In this document: positions 25,013 through 34,022 of the stretch, one piece after another
Layout of the letters: every line of letters starts with the position of its first letter
How positions within the stretch are numbered: position 1 is the stretch's first letter
The notes under the pieces: model-generated
The model's database searches: none
Told to the model about the DNA's origin: nothing
Seen by the model: only the letters and a program-made list of their open reading frames with translations
Position numbers and translations under genes: made by a program
From: Lachnospiraceae bacterium
GTDB lineage: Bacteria > Bacillota > Clostridia > Lachnospirales > Lachnospiraceae
Length of the DNA: 64,000 bases
Direction of reading: 5' to 3'
Assembly: GCA_024690205.1 (NCBI GenBank)
Contig: JAILCX010000032.1
Coordinates: forward strand, 1-64,000

Positions 25013-27174
25013 AGACAAATGATTATTCAAGACCGGAATACTACGAAAACAGAGAATTAAGCTGGCTGAAATTCAACCAAAGAGTTCTTTATGAGGCTAA
25101 AAATGAAGGGACGCCTCTTTTTGAAAGGCTTAAGTTCCTGAGCATTACGGCTTCAAACCTTGATGAGTTTATTATGGTCAGGGTGGCTTCTTTGCGTGAT
25201 ATGGAAAGTGCCGGATACGACAAAAAAGATATTGCAGGCCTTAGCGTTAAAGAACAAAGAGAAAAGGTAAACAGGGCGGTACATGATTTTGTCTATGAGC
25301 AATACCGCATATATAATACTTCGATCGTACCTTCGCTTAAGGAAAACGGACTTAAGATAATAAACGGTAAGAATTTCGGAACGGTGTTTTCTCCTTCGGA
25401 CATTGAATATCTTGACAGGTATTTTGAAAATGAAGTTTATCCCGTTCTTACGCCGATGGCCGTGGATTCTTCAAGACCGTTCCCTCTTATAAGGAATAAG
25501 TCCTTAAATATAGGTGCATTGGTGCGTAAAAAGGACGGAGAAGACGGTATTGAGTTTGCAACGGTCCAGGTTCCTTCCGTTCTTCCGAGAGTCGTTGAGC
25601 TTCCAAAGAGCGAAGACGGTACAAGAAGGATCGTTTTCCTTGAAGATATCATAGCCTGCAATATCAAAAAGCTTTTCCTTAACTATGATATCACCGCGTA
25701 TTCATACTTTAGGATAACAAGAAGTGCCGACTTTTCATTTGATGAAGACGAGGCGGATGACCTTTTAAAAGAGATTGAAAAGCAGGTAAGGCTCCGTGCG
25801 TGGGGTGAGGCCATACGACTTGAAGTTGATTCCGGAATTAACAGGGAACTTCTTGAAAAGATAAGGGAAGAACTCGGATTATCCGAAAGCGATATATTTA
25901 AGATCGAAGGCCCCCTTGATCTTACCGTGCTTATGAAAGTTTATTCACTTAAGGAGTTTGACTCTCTTAAGGAAAGCAGATATTCAAGACCTCAGGAATA
26001 TCCATATATTCCCGAAGGCTGCGATATATTTGAAAAGATCGCGGAAGGGGATAAGCTCCTTGTTCATCCCTTCCAGACTTTTGAGCCCGTCATAGAATTC
26101 GTATCCCAGGCCGCACTTGATCCCGATGTACTTGCGATAAAGCAGACGCTTTACCGTGTTTCGGGTAATTCACCCATCATAGCTGCCCTTGCAAAAGCTG
26201 CCGAAAACGGCAAGCAGGTAACCGTACTTGTTGAGCTCAAGGCACGATTTGATGAAGAGAACAATATCCTATGGGCAAAACGTCTTGAAAGAGCCGGATG
26301 TCACGTAATCTACGGGCTTGTCGGCCTGAAGACCCACTGTAAAATAACACTCGTTGTTAGAAAAGAAGAAGACGGTATCAGGCGTTATGTTCATCTCGGA
26401 ACGGGAAATTACAACGACTCTACGGCAAGACTTTATACCGACGTCGGGCTGCTTACCGCCGATGAGTCGATAGGTGAAGATGCAACCGCCGTATTTAATA
26501 TGCTAAGCGGTTATTCGGAGCCCAGGAACTGGAACAAGCTTACGGTTGCTCCATTGTGGCTCAAGGACAGGTTCCTTTATCTTATAAACCGCGAAAAGGA
26601 GCATGTATTAAAGGGTGAAAAGGGTCATATCATCGCAAAGATGAACAGTGTCTGTGATGCCGATGTTATAAAGGCACTTTATGAAGCGGCTGAAGCAGGA
26701 GTTAAGATAGAACTTATTGTAAGGGGAATATGTGCGTTAAAGACCGATGTGCCCGGCATAGGGGATAATATTACCGTCCGCTCGATCGTCGGCAATTTCC
26801 TTGAGCACGCCAGGATTTTCTATTTTGAAAATGCAGGATCTCCTGAGTATTACTGTGCTTCCGCAGACTGGATGCCAAGAAACCTAGAGCGACGCGTGGA
26901 GATATTGTTCCCCGTAGAGGATGAGCACTTAAGAGCAAAGCTACGTTTTATTTTGGATACGCAGCTTAAGGATAATGTTAAGGCGTTTGATCTTCAAAGA
27001 GACGGAAGCTATGTAAGAATGTCTGATGAGGCTAAAAAGACCGACGGTGATAATGCATCCGAAGAAAAGATCGATTCCCAGCTTGAATTCTGCCTCCAGG
27101 CAAAAAAGGCTGTTGAGTATGCGCACGGCAACAGAAATGAACGTGTTTTCATCCCAAGGGAAGCCCATTCGTGA
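25009..27174 (+). CDS. ppk1: Polyphosphate kinase 1
   Basis: Reversibly transfers ATP gamma-phosphate to a growing polyphosphate chain. 721 residues, the family size. The N-terminal helical domain starts YYENRELSWLKFNQRVL. The phospholipase D-like catalytic half has THCKITLVV and RYVHLGTGNYND with the histidines equivalent to the E. coli phospho-His region, and EHARIFYFEN with the second conserved His. Co-operonic with ppx and the PHP protein. Confidence 0.95.
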   Translation: MKTNDYSRPEYYENRELSWLKFNQRVLYEAKNEGTPLFERLKFLSITASNLDEFIMVRVASLRDMESAGYDKKDIAGLSVKEQREKVNRAVHDFVYEQYRIYNTSIVPSLKENGLKIINGKNFGTVFSPSDIEYLDRYFENEVYPVLTPMAVDSSRPFPLIRNKSLNIGALVRKKDGEDGIEFATVQVPSVLPRVVELPKSEDGTRRIVFLEDIIACNIKKLFLNYDITAYSYFRITRSADFSFDEDEADDLLKEIEKQVRLRAWGEAIRLEVDSGINRELLEKIREELGLSESDIFKIEGPLDLTVLMKVYSLKEFDSLKESRYSRPQEYPYIPEGCDIFEKIAEGDKLLVHPFQTFEPVIEFVSQAALDPDVLAIKQTLYRVSGNSPIIAALAKAAENGKQVTVLVELKARFDEENNILWAKRLERAGCHVIYGLVGLKTHCKITLVVRKEEDGIRRYVHLGTGNYNDSTARLYTDVGLLTADESIGEDATAVFNMLSGYSEPRNWNKLTVAPLWLKDRFLYLINREKEHVLKGEKGHIIAKMNSVCDADVIKALYEAAEAGVKIELIVRGICALKTDVPGIGDNITVRSIVGNFLEHARIFYFENAGSPEYYCASADWMPRNLERRVEILFPVEDEHLRAKLRFILDTQLKDNVKAFDLQRDGSYVRMSDEAKKTDGDNASEEKIDSQLEFCLQAKKAVEYAHGNRNERVFIPREAHS

Positions 27175-27188
27175 CGGCAAATAATCTG

Positions 27189-27216
27189 TTGACATATGCT
27201 TTTTAGATGATAAAAT
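27189..27216 (+). promoter_or_regulatory. Promoter of the FMN riboswitch-ribU unit
   Basis: TTGACA (27189-27194), 16-base spacer, TAAAAT (27211-27216). It starts transcription just before the riboswitch. Confidence 0.75.
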
Positions 27217-27227
27217 AATCCATGGTA

Positions 27228-27364
27228 ATCTTCAGGGCAGGGTGAAATTCCTGACCGGCAGTGATGCATCTTAACCGCAACGGGTTAATGATGATAAGTC
27301 TGCGAGCTTAAGGCAGAACCGGTGCGAATCCGGTACCGACGGTAAAGTCCGGATGAAAGGAGAT
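27228..27364 (+). ncRNA. FMN riboswitch (RFN element)
   Basis: Canonical conserved blocks in order: CAGGGCAGGGTGAAATTCC, ACCGGCAGTGATGC, a variable arm, then GAACCGGTGCGAATCCGGT and TACCGACGGTAAAGTCCGG, GGATGAAAGGAG. The closing P1 helix is ATCTTC (27228-27233) with GGAGAT (27359-27364). That 3' strand is itself the ribosome binding site of ribU, so FMN binding should directly hide the site and stop translation. Confidence 0.95.
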
Positions 27365-27369
27365 AAAAT

Positions 27370-28074
27370 ATGGAAAATGTTCTGTTTATTGTCGAAGCTT
27401 TAGTTATTGCTGCCGCACTCGTTCTTGTGGCATATCTCATCGAGAAACTCATTAAGAAAAAGAATCAGGATAGCGAAAGAGTGCTTTCTACAAGGAAAGT
27501 AGTCGTTATAGGCGTGTTTGGTGCCCTTGCTGCGGTTTTGATGCTTTTTGAAATCCCGATGCCGTTTGCACCTTCTTTTTACAAGCTTGATCTTTCAGAG
27601 CTCCCGATCCTTATAAATGCATTTGCATACGGACCCGTTGCAGGAGTCATGACCGAGCTTATAAAGATCCTTCTTAAGCTGATCATGAAGCCGAGCTCAA
27701 CCGCTTTTGTCGGTGAGCTTGCCAATTTCCTTGTTGGAGTGAGCTTTGTACTGCCTGCATCACTTATTTATCTTTGGAAGAAGAATAAAAAGAGCGCGCT
27801 TTTGGCATGTGTTGCAGGTACGCTTATAATGACCGTTTTCGGTACGCTCTTAAATGCGGTATATCTGCTTCCCACTTTTGCTGCTTTGTACGGAATGCCG
27901 CTTGAGGCTATAATAGGAATGGGAACACAGATTAATTCAAAAATCACTGATGTAACGAGCTTTGTGATTTTTGCGGTTGCTCCTTTAAACCTTATAAAGG
28001 GATTTGTTGTTTCGCTCGTGACGCTTTTGATATACAAACCTCTTTCACCCATATTAAAGGGACAGCGTAAATAA
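27370..28074 (+). CDS. ribU: Riboflavin ECF transporter substrate-binding subunit
   Basis: 234-residue membrane protein, S component of an energy-coupling factor transporter for riboflavin. About six hydrophobic helices; the S-component signature region appears as LDLSELPILINAFAYGPVAGVMTELIK, typical of RibU. Riboflavin supply is confirmed by the FMN riboswitch upstream. The energising EcfA/T subunits are not in the window. AAAGGAG lies seven bases before the ATG. It is 23 bases upstream of mscS. Confidence 0.92.
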   Translation: MENVLFIVEALVIAAALVLVAYLIEKLIKKKNQDSERVLSTRKVVVIGVFGALAAVLMLFEIPMPFAPSFYKLDLSELPILINAFAYGPVAGVMTELIKILLKLIMKPSSTAFVGELANFLVGVSFVLPASLIYLWKKNKKSALLACVAGTLIMTVFGTLLNAVYLLPTFAALYGMPLEAIIGMGTQINSKITDVTSFVIFAVAPLNLIKGFVVSLVTLLIYKPLSPILKGQRK

Positions 28075-28097
28075 CGGAATTAATTTACATAACAAAT

Positions 28098-28925
28098 ATG
28101 GAACAGTATCTTACAGCCTTTTCAAATAAAGCAATACAATTCGGAATCAAAGTTGTACTTTGCATCGTCGTTTTCTTTATCGGTGCAAAGCTTATAGGTT
28201 TGCTTATCAAACTGCTTCATAAGGCATTTATGAAGTCAAAGGTTGAAAGCGGAGCCGTTTCATTTCTTGAGTCTTTTGTTAAGGTTGTTCTTTATATCAT
28301 ACTCGTCACACTGATCCTCACGGGATTCGGTGTAAATGCAACTTCGCTTGCAGCGGTTCTGGGTTCCGCAGGTCTGACCGCTGGACTCGCGCTTCAGGGA
28401 AGCCTTTCGAATTTTGCGGGCGGTGTCCTTATTCTTTTGCAAAAGCCCTTCAAGGTAGGAGATTACATATACGAGGACATGCACAAAAACGAAGGCGCGG
28501 TATATGATATCAAGCTGTTCTATACAAAGCTTAAAACTTCGGAAGGAAGGATAATCGTATGTCCCAATTCCGATCTTGCAAATACAAGTATCATCAACTA
28601 TACATACCTTCATCCCGAGGGAGCAAGGAATGTTAAGGTATCAAATATCAAGATAGGCGTTGCATATAATACCGATCTTGATCTTGCAAAGGCGGTTTTG
28701 ACAAAGCTTGTTGAAGATGAACCCTTAAGGGCTAAGGAAAGACCTTTTTCGGTAAGAGTTTCGGATTATTCGGACAGCGCGATATATTTTAATCTCTTTT
28801 GCGAATTTCCACTGGAAAACTACAATGCCGGACGCGGTTCAATCATGGAAAAGATTAAAAAGGCTTTCGATGAAAACAATATAAGCATCCCTTATCCGCA
28901 GCTTGATGTACATATGAAGGAATGA
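28098..28925 (+). CDS. mscS: Small-conductance mechanosensitive channel
   Basis: 275 residues: three membrane helices, then the pore-lining TM3 with AGLALQGSLSNFAGGVLILLQKPF and the cytosolic vestibule domain (KVGDYI...VCPNSDL). Releases solutes on hypo-osmotic shock. No Shine-Dalgarno; instead TTTACATAA (28084-28092) lies 5 bases before the ATG. A strong terminator follows. Confidence 0.93.
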   Translation: MEQYLTAFSNKAIQFGIKVVLCIVVFFIGAKLIGLLIKLLHKAFMKSKVESGAVSFLESFVKVVLYIILVTLILTGFGVNATSLAAVLGSAGLTAGLALQGSLSNFAGGVLILLQKPFKVGDYIYEDMHKNEGAVYDIKLFYTKLKTSEGRIIVCPNSDLANTSIINYTYLHPEGARNVKVSNIKIGVAYNTDLDLAKAVLTKLVEDEPLRAKERPFSVRVSDYSDSAIYFNLFCEFPLENYNAGRGSIMEKIKKAFDENNISIPYPQLDVHMKE

Positions 28926-28949
28926 AATAAAGAAATAGTTCAAAGAATA

Positions 28950-28989
28950 CCCCAACAGATGTTATAATATATCTGTTGGGGATTTTTTT
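28950..28989 (+). terminator. Strong intrinsic terminator after mscS
   Basis: CCCCAACAGAT (28950-28960) pairs with ATCTGTTGGGG (28971-28981), loop of ten bases, followed by ATTTTTTT. Ends the ribU-mscS unit. Confidence 0.92.
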
Positions 28990-29029
28990 CGGCTTTTGTA
29001 ACGTTACGCTCACGGAGGTAAATACGAAA

Positions 29030-29560
29030 ATGCATGAAGACAAAAAGAAATTAAGAAAGATCGGAATAATCATGTCGATTTTTATTGCTTCGGCTATGGG
29101 AATCGTTGCATCTGTTGTCATATCACATCGCCCTGATGCCCAAACACCGCCGTTCCCTGTTTTTTGCGCGATCAATGTAATTGAATCGATCATAGTAGGG
29201 TTATTGGTTGAATTCTTTGTCCCTTTGGATAAACTTGGAAAGAGTCTGGCGGCAAAAGCAAATGCCTATCCGCCGTCGGTAATGTTCAATCTTTTAAATT
29301 CCATACCTTTTTCCGTAGGAAATTCGGTTATAGTAAGTATGGTTGTAAGCTTCATAAATATCTCGCTTGCTCATTCAAAGATACCTGCCGAAGTTGCCCC
29401 TCCCCTTTTAGGGATGTGGTTTGCAAGCTGGGCTCCGTTGCTGCTTCCTTCAATTTTGGTAAGTTACGTGATATCGATAGTCATTTCACCTGTCGTTGTG
29501 GGACTTGTTATGGGAAAGAATGCCCGGATTACTCCCGACGAAAAAAAAGATGAAGCCTGA
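29030..29560 (+). CDS. Multi-pass membrane protein of unknown function
   Basis: 176 residues from ATG 29030 with GGAGG at 29014-29018; a longer frame to 28976 would run into the terminator. Four hydrophobic segments (about 11-31, 46-65, 88-108, 130-155), short polar loops and a charged C-terminal tail (TPDEKKDEA). I do not recognise a family with confidence. No cofactor or catalytic motif is visible. It is followed by two genes of likely surface function. Confidence 0.75.
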   Translation: MHEDKKKLRKIGIIMSIFIASAMGIVASVVISHRPDAQTPPFPVFCAINVIESIIVGLLVEFFVPLDKLGKSLAAKANAYPPSVMFNLLNSIPFSVGNSVIVSMVVSFINISLAHSKIPAEVAPPLLGMWFASWAPLLLPSILVSYVISIVISPVVVGLVMGKNARITPDEKKDEA

Positions 29561-29581
29561 AGAATTGATCCGGTCATTTAT

Positions 29582-29836
29582 ATGAACATTCAGCAGTTAA
29601 AGATAAAAGAAAAAAAGCTTAGGGCGAAACAGAAGAACGGATATTCCGATAAGCGCGCCGACAAGATAAACAAAATACACAAAAAACGGATGAAGGGTGT
29701 TGTTAAAAACAGCACCGTTCTTTCAGCTCTATCCAGGATACCAACTTATGTTGCGATAATCATCGCAGCGCTTTTTGCCGTTGAGCGTTTTGAAGAAAAT
29801 ATAAAAAGAAATATAAGATCAGGAAGAGAAAACTGA
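29582..29836 (+). CDS. Small basic single-pass membrane protein
   Basis: 84 residues. A strongly basic N-terminal half (KIKEKKLRAKQKNGYSDKRA) is followed by one hydrophobic segment (about 52-68, YVAIIIAALFAVERF) and a basic tail. It lies 17 bases upstream of the clostripain-like peptidase with an upstream AG-poor ribosome binding site. Not recognised; its position suggests a partner of the peptidase or simple membrane protein. Confidence 0.6.
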   Translation: MNIQQLKIKEKKLRAKQKNGYSDKRADKINKIHKKRMKGVVKNSTVLSALSRIPTYVAIIIAALFAVERFEENIKRNIRSGREN

Positions 29837-29853
29837 TGAAGGGAGCTGTATAA

Positions 29854-32295
29854 ATGGCTGACAGACCCATAGGAAGAAAAAAGAATGTAACCGGAGGAGG
29901 TGCCGGGGTTCATAAAAGAGGTGAAGGACTGGGAACAGGGCCGGTCGGTGCACCGGTTTCACATGGTGGAGGCTCTTCATCGGGATCCGGCAACAACGCA
30001 ACAAGAGGCGGAGGAAGAAGTCCGCTTTTCTTTATTGCTGTAATTATCATTTTAGTCTTAGCCGGAGGCGGTGGAGGATTAAGCTCGCTTCTTGGAGATT
30101 CTGACGATGATACATATAATCAGAGCACCTATGATCAGGGAACTGCTGATCCAACAGGTAATACCCAGACGGGAACATCACTTACTTCTTCCTTAATGGA
30201 CAGCTTCTTTGGAGGCGGCTCATATTCTCCTTCATCAGGGGCTGCATGGAGCGGCCAGTCCAATACCGGAAGACTTGATACATCCGTAGCATCAGGTGCC
30301 AGAGAAAAAAAGACCGTTATAAAGGGTAACGGAAACGATGTAGTTACCATCATGGTATATATGTGCGGAACGGACCTTGAGAGCAAGCATGCCATGGCAA
30401 CCAAGGATATGCAGGAGATGTTGAGCGCCAATGTCGGAAGCAACATAAACCTTATCATCTATACCGGCGGCTGCAAAAAGTGGCAGAATAACGTAGTCAG
30501 TTCTTCCGTGAACCAGATCTACCAGATAAGTAACGGGCAGATGAGATGCCTTAACGATAATGCAGGCAAAAGTGCCATGACGGATCCCGATAATCTTTCA
30601 GGATTTATCAAATGGACTGCATCAAACTTTCCCTCAGACAGATATGATCTCATCCTTTGGGATCACGGCGGCGGATCGACAGGCGGCTACGGATACGATG
30701 AAAAGAATGCTTTTTCCGGAGCCATGTCTTTATCGGGGATCAACAAGGCTCTTAAAGACGGAGGAGTATGGTTTGATTTTGTCGGATTCGATGCATGCCT
30801 CATGGCTACCGTTGAAAACGCACTCGTTGTTTCAAACTACAGCGATTACCTTATCGCTTCGGAGGAGACCGAACCCGGTATCGGCTGGTATTACACAAAG
30901 TGGCTTAACGAGTTAAACAACAACACTTCAATCCCGACAACTGAACTTGGAAAGATAATAATAGATACGTTCACCGATGCGTGCGAAAGTGGCGCTCCGG
31001 GACAAAAGACCACGCTTTCACTTATAGATCTTGCTGAACTTGAAGCAACTGTTCCCTCGGAACTTGCGGCATTTTCAAACGATACTTCCAACATGATAAA
31101 GAACAGTGAGTATGCCGTTGTTTCAAATGCAAGAGCAAATACAAGAGAATTTGCGACTTCATCAAAGATCGATCAGGTCGATCTTGTGGATTTTGCAAAC
31201 AGGATGGGAACGGATGAGAGCAGGGCCCTTGCCGATGCGCTTCTTGGCTGTATCAAATATAACAGGACGGGAAGCAGCATGACCAATGCATACGGTCTTT
31301 CCATATATTTCCCGTACAAAAAAACATCCAAGGTCGACAGCATGGTAGATACCTATGAAGCGATCGGGATGAACAAAGAATATTCGTCTTGTATCCAGAA
31401 CTTTGCTTCTTTGGAAGTGGCCGGACAGGTTGCTTCAGGCGGAACGCAATCTCCCGTGGGATCGATCTTTGACGGAACGACATCATCCGATACGGGCTCG
31501 GCTTTGGATTCGGCACAGATGATCGGCCAGCTGCTTTCGGCATTTATGGGAAGTGATTTCAGCTCCGTGGCAGGATTAAGTTCTTCCAACACAGGATTCC
31601 TCGGAAGAAGTCTTGATATCGATCAGGCTTCAGAATACATTGCTTCAACACACTTTGATCCGTCGTCAGTAATATGGACAGCTAATGAATACGGCGATTC
31701 CGTTATAAAGCTTGATGAGCGTGAGTGGGATTTGATAAAGGACCTTGAACTTAACGCATTTTATGATGACGGAGAAGGATATATCGATCTTGGCCTTGAT
31801 AATGTGTTTGAATTTGACGATGAAGGAAATCTCCTTGCTCCTACCGACAAGACATGGCTTTCCATAGAAGAGCAGCCCGTGGCTTATTATCACCTTGATA
31901 CTCAGGGAGAAGAGAATAACTATATCATCACCGGACGTGTTCCCTGTCTTTTAAACGGAACAAGATGTGAACTCATCGTTGTATTTACTTCGGAGAACGA
32001 AGACGGATATATAGCGGGAGCATGCTTCGATTATGTAGAAGGCGAAACCGACACGATCGCAAAGAACCTTACGGAACTTGAGATCGGAGATGAGATAGAT
32101 TTCCTCTGCGACTACTACACTTACGATAAGGAATACAATGACAGTTACTGCCTCGGTGAGACACTGGTCGTTGATAAGGACATGAAGGATATGCTCATAT
32201 CTAATACAGATGTCGGAGACGGGACAACGTTGATGACATACTGCTTCACCGATATCTATGGTCAGAGATACTGGACATCACCGTTAAGATACTAA
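29854..32295 (+). CDS. Clostripain family (C11) cysteine peptidase, membrane-anchored
   Basis: 813 residues. N terminus: a Gly-rich motif with GGGAGVHKRGEGLGTGPVG (residues ~15-33), a Ser/Gly spacer, one membrane helix (about 56-73) then an acidic linker, so the rest is probably extracytoplasmic. The peptidase domain has VTIMVYMCGTDLE, catalytic His in LILWDHGGG (about 270) and catalytic Cys in FDACLMATVE (about 313). A ~200-residue C-terminal domain is unassigned. Clostripain-type enzymes cut after Arg or Lys. SD GGGAG lies upstream. Confidence 0.88.
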   Translation: MADRPIGRKKNVTGGGAGVHKRGEGLGTGPVGAPVSHGGGSSSGSGNNATRGGGRSPLFFIAVIIILVLAGGGGGLSSLLGDSDDDTYNQSTYDQGTADPTGNTQTGTSLTSSLMDSFFGGGSYSPSSGAAWSGQSNTGRLDTSVASGAREKKTVIKGNGNDVVTIMVYMCGTDLESKHAMATKDMQEMLSANVGSNINLIIYTGGCKKWQNNVVSSSVNQIYQISNGQMRCLNDNAGKSAMTDPDNLSGFIKWTASNFPSDRYDLILWDHGGGSTGGYGYDEKNAFSGAMSLSGINKALKDGGVWFDFVGFDACLMATVENALVVSNYSDYLIASEETEPGIGWYYTKWLNELNNNTSIPTTELGKIIIDTFTDACESGAPGQKTTLSLIDLAELEATVPSELAAFSNDTSNMIKNSEYAVVSNARANTREFATSSKIDQVDLVDFANRMGTDESRALADALLGCIKYNRTGSSMTNAYGLSIYFPYKKTSKVDSMVDTYEAIGMNKEYSSCIQNFASLEVAGQVASGGTQSPVGSIFDGTTSSDTGSALDSAQMIGQLLSAFMGSDFSSVAGLSSSNTGFLGRSLDIDQASEYIASTHFDPSSVIWTANEYGDSVIKLDEREWDLIKDLELNAFYDDGEGYIDLGLDNVFEFDDEGNLLAPTDKTWLSIEEQPVAYYHLDTQGEENNYIITGRVPCLLNGTRCELIVVFTSENEDGYIAGACFDYVEGETDTIAKNLTELEIGDEIDFLCDYYTYDKEYNDSYCLGETLVVDKDMKDMLISNTDVGDGTTLMTYCFTDIYGQRYWTSPLRY

Positions 32296-32378
32296 GCTTA
32301 TGTATTGAGTGAGTTCTGAGGATACATATATTTCCTAAGCAGACTATGATGAGAACGGAGTTAATAAAGGAGATTATT

Positions 32379-32645
32379 ATGCCCGATTATGATGAAAAAG
32401 TTCTGAAAGCATTTTTTGACCAGCAATCAAAACTCTTCCCGGAAGGAAATGTCTGCGGGAGTTTGGAAGAGACAAAAGATTTTCTTGAAGAGAATTTTGC
32501 CGTTGTCGTTAACTCGGCAAAAGAGGTCATGGAGTACTTCGAAGAAGAAGGACTCGATCTTGAGGATATGGACGAGAATTCGATCCTTGATGCCGAAGAA
32601 GTGTTTGCGGTTGGCGACGGGAGATATCTCATTCTTGAAGGTTAG
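32379..32645 (+). CDS. Small acidic protein of unknown function
   Basis: 88 residues from ATG 32379, preceded by AAAGGAG (32367-32373). Very acidic, helical, with runs such as EYFEEEGLDLEDMDENSILDAEEVF and a C-terminal GDGRYLILEG. No known motif. It precedes the mannose-1-phosphate guanylyltransferase gene by 51 bases that contain TTTACATAA (32646) and a 7-bp hairpin at 32664-32681. Confidence 0.7.
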   Translation: MPDYDEKVLKAFFDQQSKLFPEGNVCGSLEETKDFLEENFAVVVNSAKEVMEYFEEEGLDLEDMDENSILDAEEVFAVGDGRYLILEG

Positions 32646-32663
32646 TTTACATAACAATAATAG

Positions 32664-32681
32664 TGATGCCCAACCGGGTAT
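32664..32681 (+). other. Hairpin upstream of manC
   Basis: GATGCCC and GGGTATC (one G-U pair) form a 7-bp stem with an AACC loop, no T-tract. It lies 15 bases upstream of the next ATG and could affect translation. Confidence 0.35.
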
Positions 32682-32696
32682 CGGAAAGGATCTTTA

Positions 32697-34022
32697 ATGC
32701 ACATAATCCTTCTTTCGGGCGGTTCGGGAAAGAGACTCTGGCCCCTTTCCAACGATGTCCGTTCAAAACAGTTCATCAAATTGTTCAAGACTGAAAACGG
32801 AGAATATGAATCGATGGTACAAAGGATGTACCGTCAGATAAAAAAGGTAGATCCGAATGCTTCCGTGACCATCGGAACATCAAAGGCCCAGGTATCTGCC
32901 ATAAATAACCAGGTCGGGATTAATGTCGGAATATGCGTTGAACCATGCAGAAGAGACACTTTCCCCGCAATAGCTCTTGCTGCGGCATACCTTACAGATT
33001 ATGAGAATATCTCTCCCGAGGAGCCCGTTGTCGTTTGCCCCGTGGATCCTTATGTGGAAGATGATTATTTTAATGCTTTGCGGACTATATCCGACATAGC
33101 TGCTGACGGACAGGTTAACCTTGCCCTTCTTGGAATGGAACCTACATATCCTTCAGAAAAATACGGATATATCATTCCCGAAAACGATTCTTTGGTAAGC
33201 CGCGTAAGCACTTTTAAGGAAAAGCCCGATGCAGCAACGGCAGCCGAGTATATTTCAAAAGGTGCCTTGTGGAACGGCGGTGTATTTGCATTTAAGTTAA
33301 AGTATGTTCTTGACAGGGCTCACGAACTTATCGACTTCACTGATTTTTATGACTTAAGGTCAAAGTACGATACTCTTGAAAAGATAAGCTTTGACTATGC
33401 TGTTGTCGAAAAAGAAAGCAATATTGCGGTAATGCGTTTTGCAGGTAAATGGAAGGATCTTGGTACCTGGAACACCCTTACCGAGGCGATGGATGAGCCG
33501 TTCATCGGTGAGGCAACTCTTAATGAGACTTGCGTAAATACTCATGTTATAAACGAGCTTGACATGCCGATCCTCTGCATGGGATTAAAGGATGTGGTCG
33601 TTGCCGCATCAGCTGAAGGAATACTCGTTTCGGACAAGGCTCAGTCAAGTTATATAAAACCTTATGTAGATAAGATAGATCAGCAGATCATGTTTGCCGA
33701 AAAATCATGGGGCAGTTTCCGTGTTCTTGATGTTCAGGATGAAAGCCTTACGATAAGAGTCACACTTACGGCAGGTCACAAGATGAACTATCATTACCAT
33801 AATCGCCGTGATGAAGTGTGGACCATCATAGAAGGAAAAGGTATCGTCGTTATCGACGGTACGAAGATGAATGTTTCAGCGGGCGATGTGGTAAGGATGC
33901 CCAGAGGCACCAAGCACACCATCGAAGCCATTACGGAACTTAAGGTGATGGAAGTACAGCTCGGAAAAGAAATAAGAGTTGATGATAAAGTTAAGATACC
34001 TCTTGAGGAAGCTACACAATAA
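32697..34022 (+). CDS. manC: Mannose-1-phosphate guanylyltransferase with cupin domain
   Basis: Makes GDP-mannose from GTP and mannose-1-phosphate. 441 residues. Nucleotidyl transferase signature ILLSGGSGKRLWPLSN at the N terminus, then GYIIPE, FKEKPD and WNGGVFAF. The C-terminal ~100 residues are a cupin with YHYHNRRDEVW and GDVVRMPRGTKHTIE, as in type II phosphomannose isomerase/ManC fusions. ATG has weak AAAGGATC upstream. It is followed after no gap by a ROK kinase. Confidence 0.9.
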   Translation: MHIILLSGGSGKRLWPLSNDVRSKQFIKLFKTENGEYESMVQRMYRQIKKVDPNASVTIGTSKAQVSAINNQVGINVGICVEPCRRDTFPAIALAAAYLTDYENISPEEPVVVCPVDPYVEDDYFNALRTISDIAADGQVNLALLGMEPTYPSEKYGYIIPENDSLVSRVSTFKEKPDAATAAEYISKGALWNGGVFAFKLKYVLDRAHELIDFTDFYDLRSKYDTLEKISFDYAVVEKESNIAVMRFAGKWKDLGTWNTLTEAMDEPFIGEATLNETCVNTHVINELDMPILCMGLKDVVVAASAEGILVSDKAQSSYIKPYVDKIDQQIMFAEKSWGSFRVLDVQDESLTIRVTLTAGHKMNYHYHNRRDEVWTIIEGKGIVVIDGTKMNVSAGDVVRMPRGTKHTIEAITELKVMEVQLGKEIRVDDKVKIPLEEATQ

